A program made the translations under genes and the position numbers. A stretch of 64,000 nt of DNA from BQWY01 sp046351095 (GTDB lineage Bacteria > Nitrospirota > Nitrospiria > Nitrospirales > Nitrospiraceae): contig JAXLZC010000001.1 in the NCBI GenBank assembly GCA_046351095.1, forward strand, positions 1 through 64,000, in the 5' to 3' direction. The first letter of the stretch is position 1, and each line of letters opens with the position of its first letter. A model generated the notes under the pieces. The model did no database searches. It saw nothing but the letters and a program-made list of their open reading frames with translations, and was not told the DNA's origin. Shown here in pieces: positions 42,655-50,441 of this stretch.

Positions 42655-44343
42655 TTATTGCAGGACGATGTGGTAGTGGTCGAGCGACGTCGACTGTTGT
42701 CGCGTCAAGTTCGACAACGACTTGTTGTAGTCCACGGTCGCGCGTAATTCGTTGCCCTGCGCCGTCGCCAAATCGCGCTGGAAGTCGAGCACGAAGCGCG
42801 TGGTGCTCAAGCCGACCTTCAACCGTTCCTGTTCCGCCTGCAACTGCTTCTCGGCCATGATGCGTGCCGAGCGTGTAGTCTCGATGCGTTTGAAGTCGGT
42901 CTGCACGCGGCGAATCGCTTCACGGACGTCGAGGATCACCTGTTGGCGGACGTTCTGCAAGGTCGTTTGCGCGTTGCGCGCTTCGAGTTGGCGTTTGTTC
43001 AGATTGCTGGTGGCCGCACGATTCCCTAGGGGATAACTAAGCACGATACCGGCGCCGTAGTTGTAGTAGTCGCCGCCGAAATTGCGTTTCGCCGAATCGC
43101 CGTAGTCGCCGCCGAGGCCCGCCAATCCGGTCGTCCCTTGGAACGACAGGGTGGGGAGCGTCTGGTTCTTCGCGAATTTTGTATTGAGTTCGCTGGTCTC
43201 GATGTTCTTTTTGGCCTGGTGAATTTCCGGGCGATTCTCCAGCGCGATGTCGATGATTTCTTGCTGGCTCAACGGTTCGAGCGTCGTCTTCGGCTGATCC
43301 GTCGGCACGAGCCGCACATCTTGGCGCAGCGTTTCCTCCACCGGGGACATCAGGCGGCGCAATTGGTCGCTCTGGTCCGCGATGGCCTTATCCGCGACGA
43401 GTACTTGTTCGACGCGCGACGCGACCGCCGCCTCCGCTTGCAGCACATCGACGACCGACATGACGCCGGCTTTCGCCTTCGCGCGATTGCTCGCGAGCAA
43501 TTCTTCGGCGGCTTTCAGCGCCGCTTGCCCGACCTTCAGATTTTCAATCGCGAACACCACTTCCCAATAGGTCTGTTCGACGGTGGCCAGCACGGCCAGC
43601 ACACGGTCGCGGAAGACGTTTTCTTCCACGCGCGCGTTGTTCTGCGCGATCTTGATGAAGGTCTGATTCAGTTCGACACCCGCGTTGCGCAACAGGGGCT
43701 GCGTGAACGTCAGCGCCAGGCCGCCCGTGTAGCTGGGGTTGAAGAGAAAACCCTGCGCCACGTTGGCGTTGATGTTCGTGCGCTGCGGCGAATAGTTGAG
43801 GTCGATATTACCGCCCGTCATGAGGTTCGACGTCACGTCGAAGGTCAGCGCGTGGTTGCGCTGGTCGAACGTTTGAATATCCGTCAGGTTGAAGCCGGTG
43901 CCGCCGAAGACCGGTCGGTTCAGCGGATTCACCGTGCGGGTGTACGTACCGTTAAAACTGAGCGTCGGGTCGAACTTCGCTTGCTCGATGATCACGTCCG
44001 CCTGGCGACTGTCGCGCGTGAAGCGGCCGATCGTAATGTCGAGGTTGTTCTGCAAGGCGCGCGTCACTGCTTCGACGAGCGGAATCGGCTCGCGCGGCTC
44101 TTTCGCCGAAGGAACCGTGGCGGAGAGGCCGCTGGTCGTGGAGCCGAGCGCTTGTTGCGATGCGGCGCTGGCCGTCTGACTTTCGCGCGGCACGATCACG
44201 GTGCGGTCCGGCGACGTTCCGGCGGATGGGAGTTGCGCGGCGAGTACGACACCGGCGAGGCCAAAGCTGCCGCTGAGGCCCACGAGGGCGGCGGCTAGGT
44301 AGTGTGCGCTGCGGCGCGATCGACGAGGGCGTGGCTCACGCAT
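42655..44343 (-). CDS. TolC-family outer-membrane efflux protein
   Basis: A 562-residue protein with an N-terminal signal peptide (YLAAALVGLSGSFGLAGVVLAAQ) and two repeated outer-membrane-efflux domains of long helices (LVEAVTRALQNNLDITIGRFTRDSRQADVIIEQAKFDP; ENRPEIHQAKKNIETSELN). Together they build the trimeric channel of type I secretion or RND pumps. No membrane-fusion or pump gene is adjacent. GGGAG before ATG 44343 sets the start; a frame from 44400 would add an N-terminus unlike a signal peptide. Confidence 0.9.
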   Translation of the reverse strand: MREPRPRRSRRSAHYLAAALVGLSGSFGLAGVVLAAQLPSAGTSPDRTVIVPRESQTASAASQQALGSTTSGLSATVPSAKEPREPIPLVEAVTRALQNNLDITIGRFTRDSRQADVIIEQAKFDPTLSFNGTYTRTVNPLNRPVFGGTGFNLTDIQTFDQRNHALTFDVTSNLMTGGNIDLNYSPQRTNINANVAQGFLFNPSYTGGLALTFTQPLLRNAGVELNQTFIKIAQNNARVEENVFRDRVLAVLATVEQTYWEVVFAIENLKVGQAALKAAEELLASNRAKAKAGVMSVVDVLQAEAAVASRVEQVLVADKAIADQSDQLRRLMSPVEETLRQDVRLVPTDQPKTTLEPLSQQEIIDIALENRPEIHQAKKNIETSELNTKFAKNQTLPTLSFQGTTGLAGLGGDYGDSAKRNFGGDYYNYGAGIVLSYPLGNRAATSNLNKRQLEARNAQTTLQNVRQQVILDVREAIRRVQTDFKRIETTRSARIMAEKQLQAEQERLKVGLSTTRFVLDFQRDLATAQGNELRATVDYNKSLSNLTRQQSTSLDHYHIVLQ

Positions 44344-44599
44344 GAAGACAATCTCCCGACAGTGATGCGCGATAGTAGCGAAGCCGTCGCTGGCTGTCAC
44401 CAGCTATTCTCATGTATGATGGCGTTTCGTCGGCGCACCGAGTGGCATCGGGTGCGAGAGGGCCGTGGGCAATCGTTCGCGGCATCTGAATACTCATCTT
44501 GCACCCTTCGTGCATTCGCGAGACAATAAAGTAGTCTGGTGTAGTTGTTCGATTGACTTGCTTGGGCAAGCGGAACCGAATTTTACCGAACGCCATACT

Positions 44600-45079
44600 A
44601 TGATTCACCGGATGCCGATATCCATGATCGTTCGCCGGATCGTCGCGCGTGCATCGGCAGCGCTTCGTGTGCGACGAGCACGTCGCCGTCTCGCGACGGC
44701 TAGTAGTGCGGCGGCGCTGGCGCTGATGTTCGCCGGAGTCGGAGAGGCGCAGGCGCAAGTGTCCGGTGTGCGTTCATTCGACGGCGGTGTCGGTGTGTTG
44801 TTCAACTTGGTCGGCCCTGGGAGTCTGTATCTCGACAGCACGGGGACGCAAGGCTACATCTACAGCGGGTCCGCCTCGCAAACATTCAGCTTTCGCCAGC
44901 CCAATGGACAAGCGTGGTCCGGTTCGCAGGGAACGTTGGGACCGCAACTGTCGATCGGCCTGATTCAAGGCGCCAACCAAGGGAGCGCACCTGTCGTGCT
45001 GCCCGGTATGCCGCGACAGCCCGGCGCGTTGCCGCAGGTTCAATCGACCCTGCTCGATCTCTACGATGATATTCCGTAA
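44600..45079 (+). CDS. Exported hypothetical protein
   Basis: A 159-residue protein that I do not recognise. It has an Arg-rich N-terminus, a signal peptide (ATASSAAALALMFAGVGEAQA) and a Gly/Ser/Gln-rich mature part. It is divergent from the TolC-like gene and precedes the MarR-type regulator by 13 bases, so it may be controlled by it. An upstream ATG at 44465 is less likely. Confidence 0.6.
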   Translation: MIHRMPISMIVRRIVARASAALRVRRARRRLATASSAAALALMFAGVGEAQAQVSGVRSFDGGVGVLFNLVGPGSLYLDSTGTQGYIYSGSASQTFSFRQPNGQAWSGSQGTLGPQLSIGLIQGANQGSAPVVLPGMPRQPGALPQVQSTLLDLYDDIP

Positions 45080-45092
45080 CGACGAGGCACAG

Positions 45093-45797
45093 ATGGTTGG
45101 AACATCCGACGACAGCACCATAGCGCCTTCTGGATCGACACCGCGTGACGCGGCGGAGCCGGGTGCATCTTCTGTACAAGACCGTGTGACCGCGGGATTG
45201 GCCAAGGTGGCGATGGCGATCAAAAGTCGCGCCTGGCGAGAGCGCGGTCGCGAATGGTTGCCGCCGCTGCAAGCGCAAACGTTGCGCCTGTTGCAGCAAC
45301 GCCGTCCGACGGCGATGACCGTGAGCGCCCTCGCCGCCGAACTCGCCGTGACGATGCCGACGGTGTCCGAGATGCTCCGCGTGCTCATCTCCAAACACCT
45401 CGTGAAAAAGACGCAGTCGACGACGGACCACCGTGTCTATCTGATCGAATTGACGACGAAGGGCACACGCGAGGCGAGTCGCTTGGCGGAGTGGCCGTAT
45501 CTGCGCGCAGCGACGACCGAGTTGTCCGACGACGAGCAGGTGACGATGCTGCGCGGCGTCGTGAAGGTCATTCGCGGCCTGCAGCAACAAGGCGAGATCC
45601 GCACCGCACGACTCTGCGTGACCTGCCAGTATTTTCGCCCGCACCAACATGCAGGGCAAGACAAGCCGCACCATTGCGACTTCGTCGATGCGCCGTTCGG
45701 CGATGCGGCGCTTCGGATCGATTGCGCCGACCATGTGCCGGCCACCCCGTCCGTCCAAGACGCCAACTGGGCGCACTGGATCAAGAGCGGTAACTAA
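45093..45797 (+). CDS. MarR-type regulator with C-terminal Cys/His metal-site domain
   Basis: A 234-residue protein. Residues ~55-155 are a MarR winged helix (PPLQAQTLRLLQQ, TVSALAAELAVTMPTVSEMLRVLISKHLVKKTQSTTDHRVYLIELTTKG). The C-terminal ~60 residues carry Cys175 and Cys178 (CVTCQYF), His193-His194-Cys195, and Cys211-Ala-Asp-His, a plausible iron-sulfur or zinc site. Such a tail would make a redox- or metal-responsive repressor. GAGG precedes ATG 45093; the frame also has an ATG at 45066 overlapping the previous gene. Likely targets are the neighbouring exported protein and TolC-like gene. Confidence 0.85.
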   Translation: MVGTSDDSTIAPSGSTPRDAAEPGASSVQDRVTAGLAKVAMAIKSRAWRERGREWLPPLQAQTLRLLQQRRPTAMTVSALAAELAVTMPTVSEMLRVLISKHLVKKTQSTTDHRVYLIELTTKGTREASRLAEWPYLRAATTELSDDEQVTMLRGVVKVIRGLQQQGEIRTARLCVTCQYFRPHQHAGQDKPHHCDFVDAPFGDAALRIDCADHVPATPSVQDANWAHWIKSGN

Positions 45798-45811
45798 GCG
45801 ATTCTCAGGAG

Positions 45812-45833
45812 GGCGGTCGCCTGCGCGACCGCC
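45812..45833. terminator. Hairpin between convergent genes
   Basis: GGCGGTCGC (45812-45820) and GCGACCGCC (45825-45833) form a perfect 9-bp stem with a CTGC loop, between the MarR gene and the convergent peptidase gene. There is no T-run. Confidence 0.6.
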
Positions 45834-45870
45834 GACCGAACCCCATCGAGTGTGTCTCTTGGGCCTGCGC

Positions 45871-47454
45871 TTACTGCGCAGCTCCCTCGTGCCCCCTGGC
45901 CAACTCCACGACGAGCGCATAGACGTAGTGTGCGATGCGTTCCAGCACGTCCGGTTGGATCGTCTCGATCGTATCGGTCGCTTGGTGATAGTGCGGATGC
46001 GGCCCGCCGCTGACGATCGTCACCGTCGGCACCTTCGCTTCGTGAAACGGCACATGGTCGCCGCCGGGGAAAAATCCGAACAGATCCGCTTGCGCACCGA
46101 GTCCGCCCGCTTCCGCTACACGCGCCGCCAACTCGCGCGGCAGTCCGGTCACGCCGATGGTGAGGCGGCCGTTGCCGATCCCGGCATGGTCGATGTTCAC
46201 CATCGCCTTTGTGTCGGCGAGCGGAAAGGCGGGGTGTCGTACGTAGTCCGTCGAGCCGAGTAACCCCTGCTCTTCGCCGCTGAACGATACAAATAGGACG
46301 CCGCGCGGCAAGGGCGTCGGTGCGCTTGCGAGCAGGCGCGCGACTTCGAGCATCACCGCGGTTCCGGAGGCGTTGTCGTCCGCGCCGGGAAAGAGCAGGC
46401 CTGCCTGACGACCGAAATGATCCCGGTGCGCGCCCACGACGATGACGTCGTTGGTGCCGCCAGCGGAATGTTGTCCCGGTAACCACCCCACCACATTGTG
46501 CAACGTGCCGACGCTGCTCCGTTGATCCCACTGGAGACGCACCTCCGTCGTCAGCACCCGCGAGTGCGGCTGGTGTGTCGTCGTGAGTCGTTCTTGAAGA
46601 TCTGCGAGAGACTGCGCGTCCGCTGCGCCGTCGCTGTGCGTACCCTGCTTCAACAAGAGGTCGGCTGTCTCGACGGAAATCCACGCCGCCGGGAGCCGCT
46701 CGTGTTCGGCGGTCGCCATCTCGTTCCCCGCGTGACCGATGTAGGCCAACGGCGTGGTACCGACGCCACGTCGCGCCTCGTAGGCCGATAGATGCGGGCC
46801 GACGACCGTGAGCGCGGCGACTGCGCCATGCGCGCGCGCCCAGCGGATTTTTTGCGCATGGGAGGCGGCACCCTCGTAGCCGCTTGGCTTGCCGCGCAGG
46901 AATAGGACGACACGATCGGTGACATCCACACGCGCGTATTCGTCGTAGCCGCGTTCGGGGTCCGAAATGCCGTAGCCGACAAACGTGACGCCAGCGGTAA
47001 GGTCGACCGACGGTGAATCGAGCAACGGCACAAAGTCCGTACCGACACGATGCGGTGTCACGGCGGAGCGGGCGATGGTCGCGAGCGTGACATGCGGACC
47101 GATCGAAAAGACGGTGGTCGGGATGGGCGACACCCAACTGTTCCGCACGCCCGCGTGCAATGCGTTCGGTGCGGCCGGTTGTAAGCCGAGGTCGCGAAAA
47201 CGGTCGGCGACCCAGAGCGCCGAGTGGAGATCGTCGGCGGTGCCGGTTTGGCGTCCGTTCAGCAGCGGGTCGGCCAGGTGGCGAATGTCGTCCAGCATCC
47301 GCGCGGCGGACGGCGTGAGTGTCTGTGGCGATGCGGAACTCTCCTGGGTTTGAGCGTAAAGCGCCTGACTCGCGCAGAGCATAAGCAACGCTTGCGCGGC
47401 GACGGTGAGCACGGCACGACGTATCTGTCGCAATGGGATTTGTGGAATGTTCAT
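45871..47454 (-). CDS. Exported M28-family aminopeptidase with PA domain
   Basis: A 527-residue secreted zinc peptidase. A signal peptide (VLTVAAQALLMLCASQALYAQ) is followed by a protease-associated-like region (DEYARVDVTDRVVLFLRGKPSG). The M28 catalytic domain has the zinc ligands in order: GAHRDHFG, GADDNASG, SGEEQGLLGS, VNIDHAG and HYHQATDT. It would remove N-terminal residues from peptides in the periplasm. ATG 47454 is chosen to give the signal peptide; a longer frame from 47514 is unlikely. Confidence 0.92.
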   Translation of the reverse strand: MNIPQIPLRQIRRAVLTVAAQALLMLCASQALYAQTQESSASPQTLTPSAARMLDDIRHLADPLLNGRQTGTADDLHSALWVADRFRDLGLQPAAPNALHAGVRNSWVSPIPTTVFSIGPHVTLATIARSAVTPHRVGTDFVPLLDSPSVDLTAGVTFVGYGISDPERGYDEYARVDVTDRVVLFLRGKPSGYEGAASHAQKIRWARAHGAVAALTVVGPHLSAYEARRGVGTTPLAYIGHAGNEMATAEHERLPAAWISVETADLLLKQGTHSDGAADAQSLADLQERLTTTHQPHSRVLTTEVRLQWDQRSSVGTLHNVVGWLPGQHSAGGTNDVIVVGAHRDHFGRQAGLLFPGADDNASGTAVMLEVARLLASAPTPLPRGVLFVSFSGEEQGLLGSTDYVRHPAFPLADTKAMVNIDHAGIGNGRLTIGVTGLPRELAARVAEAGGLGAQADLFGFFPGGDHVPFHEAKVPTVTIVSGGPHPHYHQATDTIETIQPDVLERIAHYVYALVVELARGHEGAAQ

Positions 47455-47671
47455 GGCGGGACGATAGCAGAGTGACAGGGACGTGCCAATGATCGCACAG
47501 CAGGTAACGCACATCGCCTTCGAACATCTCAGCGCGATACGACACGATGCGCGTCCACGCTTGCGAGGGCGCGTGGGAGAACGGTATAGTTCGGCCGTAC
47601 ATATGGTGGCGATGGGGGCGGCGCGAGAAGTCGTTGCATCCGTCGGCCGATTGTCCGTAAGGAGTGTTGTT

Positions 47672-47986
47672 GTGGCAGGTCCGGGAACAGGGCTCTACGA
47701 CCAGTTGTACCGTCGCTTTTTCGAAAAGCGGCAGGCGCACCAGGGGTATGATTTTCAGGCGCCGAGTGCGCCGAACGTGCCGCCGACGAAGCCGACGTTT
47801 CGCGAGCGGTTGTCTTGGTGGACGGCCCGTGCGGGGCGCCGCAAACAACTGCTGGCCGCTCGCGACTGTGCGCAGCGTGCGATCGTCGAACTCAAGGGCC
47901 CGAAGTCGACCGAACCGGGCGCAAGTATGGTGGCGGCGGAGCCGGTCAGCGCTGAGCGCTGCGACACGCTGCTCTCTCGATCGTAA
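47672..47986 (+). CDS. Small hypothetical protein
   Basis: A 104-residue basic protein that I do not recognise. AAGGAG at 47659-47664 points to GTG 47672. It is rich in Arg, Gln and Pro (FEKRQAHQGYDFQAP; RERLSWWTARAGRRKQLLAA) and has no signal or membrane segment. Confidence 0.5.
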   Translation: MAGPGTGLYDQLYRRFFEKRQAHQGYDFQAPSAPNVPPTKPTFRERLSWWTARAGRRKQLLAARDCAQRAIVELKGPKSTEPGASMVAAEPVSAERCDTLLSRS

Positions 47987-48033
47987 ATTTTCAAGCTGCG
48001 CGCAGGCCGGATATTGGACGCGCCGCGCGTCAT

Positions 48034-48888
48034 ATGAGTCTTGTGATGGCGGACTATAAAACGCAGTCGAGTGTCGTCCAATATGGGATCGCGGTCGGGC
48101 GTGCGGCAGTTCTCTGTGCCGTTGCGATAGTGGGGTGGCAGTCGTCGGCCGTCGCCGCCGTCGAAGCCGAGACCACGCAGGAAAAGGCCGCGCGGCTGCA
48201 CCAGCAGGCGCAGCCCGATCTGTTTCGCCAATGGCGTTTCGATAAGGATGCGGTGGATGCCGCGCCCGCCGGATTTACGAGCGTCACCTCGTCGTTGGAG
48301 TCCGGTGGAGCCACGAATGCAGCACCTGCGCCGACCGCCGCGGCCGCGCCGCAATGGACGGTGCGCCCGGAGCCGAGTGCATTGTCGTTGCCGAACATCA
48401 TTGTGACGCAGACGCGGTGCGAAGCGGACTGCGTGCATCTCTTGCTCGTCGAAGGGTTGCGGTACGAATATCCCGACGTGTCGATCCGCATCCGGACGAC
48501 GGAGCCAGGCGGGCATCGTCGCGGCGGGTTGGTCTTCGGGTGGCAGGATCCGCGGAACTATTATCTGGCGACGGTGGATCTCGAAGCGGCCTTGGTCGAG
48601 CTGCACAAAATTCAGGACGGGAAGGACACGTTGCTGGCTTCCTCGCCGGTGACGTTGAAGTCGTCCAGCCCGTGGCATGCGTTGCGCGCGCTGCGTAACA
48701 CGATCATCAGCAAAGACTTCATCGAAGTCTCGTTCGATGGGCGGCAGGCTGTGTCCGTGCAGGATCAAACGTTCGGTGCCGGCGCCATCGGGTTGGCGGC
48801 GCGCGGAACCGGGCTGCTCCAGTTCGATAATTTCCACGCAGCGCCGCTGTTCTCGCAACGTCCCCTGTCGAATCCCGCTGCCTACTGA
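48034..48888 (+). CDS. Exported protein with concanavalin/LamG-like fold
   Basis: A 284-residue protein with a signal peptide (AAVLCAVAIVGWQSSAVAA) and an Ala/Pro-rich linker. The beta-sandwich domain (IRIRTTEPGGHRRGGLVFGWQDPRNYYLATVDLEA; WHALRALRNTIISKDFIEVSFDGRQAVSVQDQTF; GAGAIGLAARGTGLLQFDNFHA) is typical of DUF1080/3-keto-disaccharide-hydrolase-like and LamG sequences. It probably binds sugar in the periplasm or outside. No catalytic site is evident. Confidence 0.72.
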   Translation: MSLVMADYKTQSSVVQYGIAVGRAAVLCAVAIVGWQSSAVAAVEAETTQEKAARLHQQAQPDLFRQWRFDKDAVDAAPAGFTSVTSSLESGGATNAAPAPTAAAAPQWTVRPEPSALSLPNIIVTQTRCEADCVHLLLVEGLRYEYPDVSIRIRTTEPGGHRRGGLVFGWQDPRNYYLATVDLEAALVELHKIQDGKDTLLASSPVTLKSSSPWHALRALRNTIISKDFIEVSFDGRQAVSVQDQTFGAGAIGLAARGTGLLQFDNFHAAPLFSQRPLSNPAAY

Positions 48889-49225
48889 CGACGCCGGGCC
48901 TCTCTTCGCCGTACGTGCCTCCGCACCGTGCCTAGAGGGAGAAATCGGGCGTCCGCGCCCCATGCCTGGAACCGTGCCTGGTTCTTGCACTTGCGCTTCT
49001 TGCAATTGTGTGAGGCCTGCGCTAGCATGGCCCCGCTTTGCGCTGGAAGGGCCACCTCGCGAAGCATTGAGCCGCAAGGCCCCGACGCGATGTTGTTGTG
49101 CCCGCACTCACTTCGGAAGCCAGACCAAGTCGCCGCTCTTTCTGCGCCTTCGGCCCGCACCTTCCACAGGCACGCCGTGTCCGCGATCACCACAACATCA
49201 CTATCTCGTAAGGAGGAGGACCTCC
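48889..49225 (+). other. Gap and long leader of the RRM gene
   Basis: This 337-base gap holds the promoter candidate at 49000-49028 and a leader of about 190 bases ending in an AAGGAGGAGGA ribosome-binding site. No gene is recognised in it. Confidence 0.5.
49000..49028 (+). promoter_or_regulatory. Promoter of the RRM gene
   Basis: TTGCAA (49000-49005), a 17-base spacer and TAGCAT (49023-49028), about 197 bases before the start codon. Confidence 0.5.
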
Positions 49226-49513
49226 ATGGGTGCTAAAGTGTATGTCGGTGGGTTGCCCTATTCGACCACGGATCAGCAGCTGCAGGACTTGTTCGCCCAG
49301 TACGGCGCGGTGGCGTCGGCTCGGATCATCACGGACAAGTTTACGGGACAATCCCGTGGCTTCGGCTTCGTGGAAATGGCGGCGGACGGCGACGCGCAAA
49401 AGGCCATCACCGCACTCAACGGGACGCAGTTCGGCGGTCGGACGTTGACCGTCAACGAAGCGCGCCCGCAGGAACCCCGCTCCGGCGGCGGTGGACGCGG
49501 TCCGCGGTTCTAA
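49226..49513 (+). CDS. RRM-domain RNA-binding protein
   Basis: A 95-residue single RRM protein with RNP2 (KVYVGGLPY) and RNP1 (RGFGFVEM), ending in a Gly/Arg-rich tail. It resembles bacterial Rbp proteins, which bind RNA and are often cold-induced. The very strong AAGGAGGAGGA upstream suggests high expression. A hairpin follows at 49559. Confidence 0.93.
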   Translation: MGAKVYVGGLPYSTTDQQLQDLFAQYGAVASARIITDKFTGQSRGFGFVEMAADGDAQKAITALNGTQFGGRTLTVNEARPQEPRSGGGGRGPRF

Positions 49514-49558
49514 GTCGGCGCAACGAACAACGGTCTCGATATCTCAGCGGAGACGACA

Positions 49559-49581
49559 TGCGCAGCCGACGTGGCTGCGCA
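49559..49581 (+). terminator. Hairpin downstream of the RRM gene
   Basis: TGCGCAGCC (49559-49567) and GGCTGCGCA (49573-49581) pair perfectly with a 5-base loop. There is no T-run; it is probably a terminator or a 3'-end stabiliser. Confidence 0.55.
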
Positions 49582-49772
49582 GTGATCGATCCGACTGTAC
49601 CGAGTGGTCTGGTGTCGGTATCGTGCGGCTCTGTCGGCCGAGCCGCCGTGTATGCCTAGGGATCCTGCGCTCCGTGTCTTCGTGTCTCTATCGAGCCTAC
49701 CTCCATCGACTTCCGTTCCGGTCTCTGTGTTACGATACAAAACAACAGCGTTCTACGATGAAGGAGGCTGTC

Positions 49773-50303
49773 ATGCGTTCAGGTGTTCGGTCGGCGATTA
49801 CAGCGATTACAGTGGTAGCGGGTGCCTGTCTGGTGTGGGTGTTGAATTGTTCTGTGGCGGCCGCTGAGCCGACCGTTGCCGACGGCATGACCGTCACACT
49901 CGAATACACACTGACGCTGCCCGACAAGACCGTCGCCGATTCCAACGTCGGACAAGCGCCCTTCTCCTATCAGCAGGGTGCCGGGCAGATCGTGCCCGGA
50001 TTGGAGCGCGCCTTGGTCGGCGCGAAGGCCGGCGACACCAAACATGTGGAAGTGCCGGCGGTGGACGCCTACGGCCCGTACGACATGAAGAAGCGCCTAA
50101 CCGTCGAGAAAGCCAAGCTGCCCGACGGCGTGAAGAACGGCGATGTGTTGCAGGCGCCGGACGGCTCGTTCGTCACGGTGGTGCAGGTGAACGATAAAGA
50201 CGTCGTGATCGATACGAACCATCCGCTCGCCGGGAAAAACCTGACCTTCGACGTGAAGGTTGTCCGCGTCGAAAAGACCGACCCGAATCACGCGCATAAG
50301 TAG
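49773..50303 (+). CDS. Periplasmic FKBP-type peptidyl-prolyl isomerase (SlyD-like)
   Basis: A 176-residue protein with a signal peptide (ITAITVVAGACLVWVLNCSVAAA) and an FKBP/SlyD domain (GMTVTLEYTLTLPDKTVADSN, IVPGLERALVGAKAGDTKHVEVPAVDAYGPYD). It catalyses proline isomerisation and acts as a chaperone; here it would work in the periplasm, perhaps on exported cytochromes. AAGGAGG just before ATG 49773 fixes the start, although an ATG lies 15 bases earlier. The C-terminus is His-containing but not a long metal tail as in SlyD. Confidence 0.92.
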   Translation: MRSGVRSAITAITVVAGACLVWVLNCSVAAAEPTVADGMTVTLEYTLTLPDKTVADSNVGQAPFSYQQGAGQIVPGLERALVGAKAGDTKHVEVPAVDAYGPYDMKKRLTVEKAKLPDGVKNGDVLQAPDGSFVTVVQVNDKDVVIDTNHPLAGKNLTFDVKVVRVEKTDPNHAHK

Positions 50304-50441
50304 TCGCCCAGGTTCTGGCGCCGGCTCGTACCGCACCGAGACCGCGATGCGCGGTGACTTCGCGGGACGGTGCCCCGCAGAGGCTCCCCGGCGTTTGGAT
50401 TCCATCCCGTCCGCGCGTTATGATGCGCGGAGACCCCGCCC

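Noticed and set aside
45794..47848. A 684-codon minus-strand frame
   Set aside because: It overlaps the M28 peptidase in another frame, is very Arg-rich and has no domains. The peptidase frame has complete zinc-ligand motifs.
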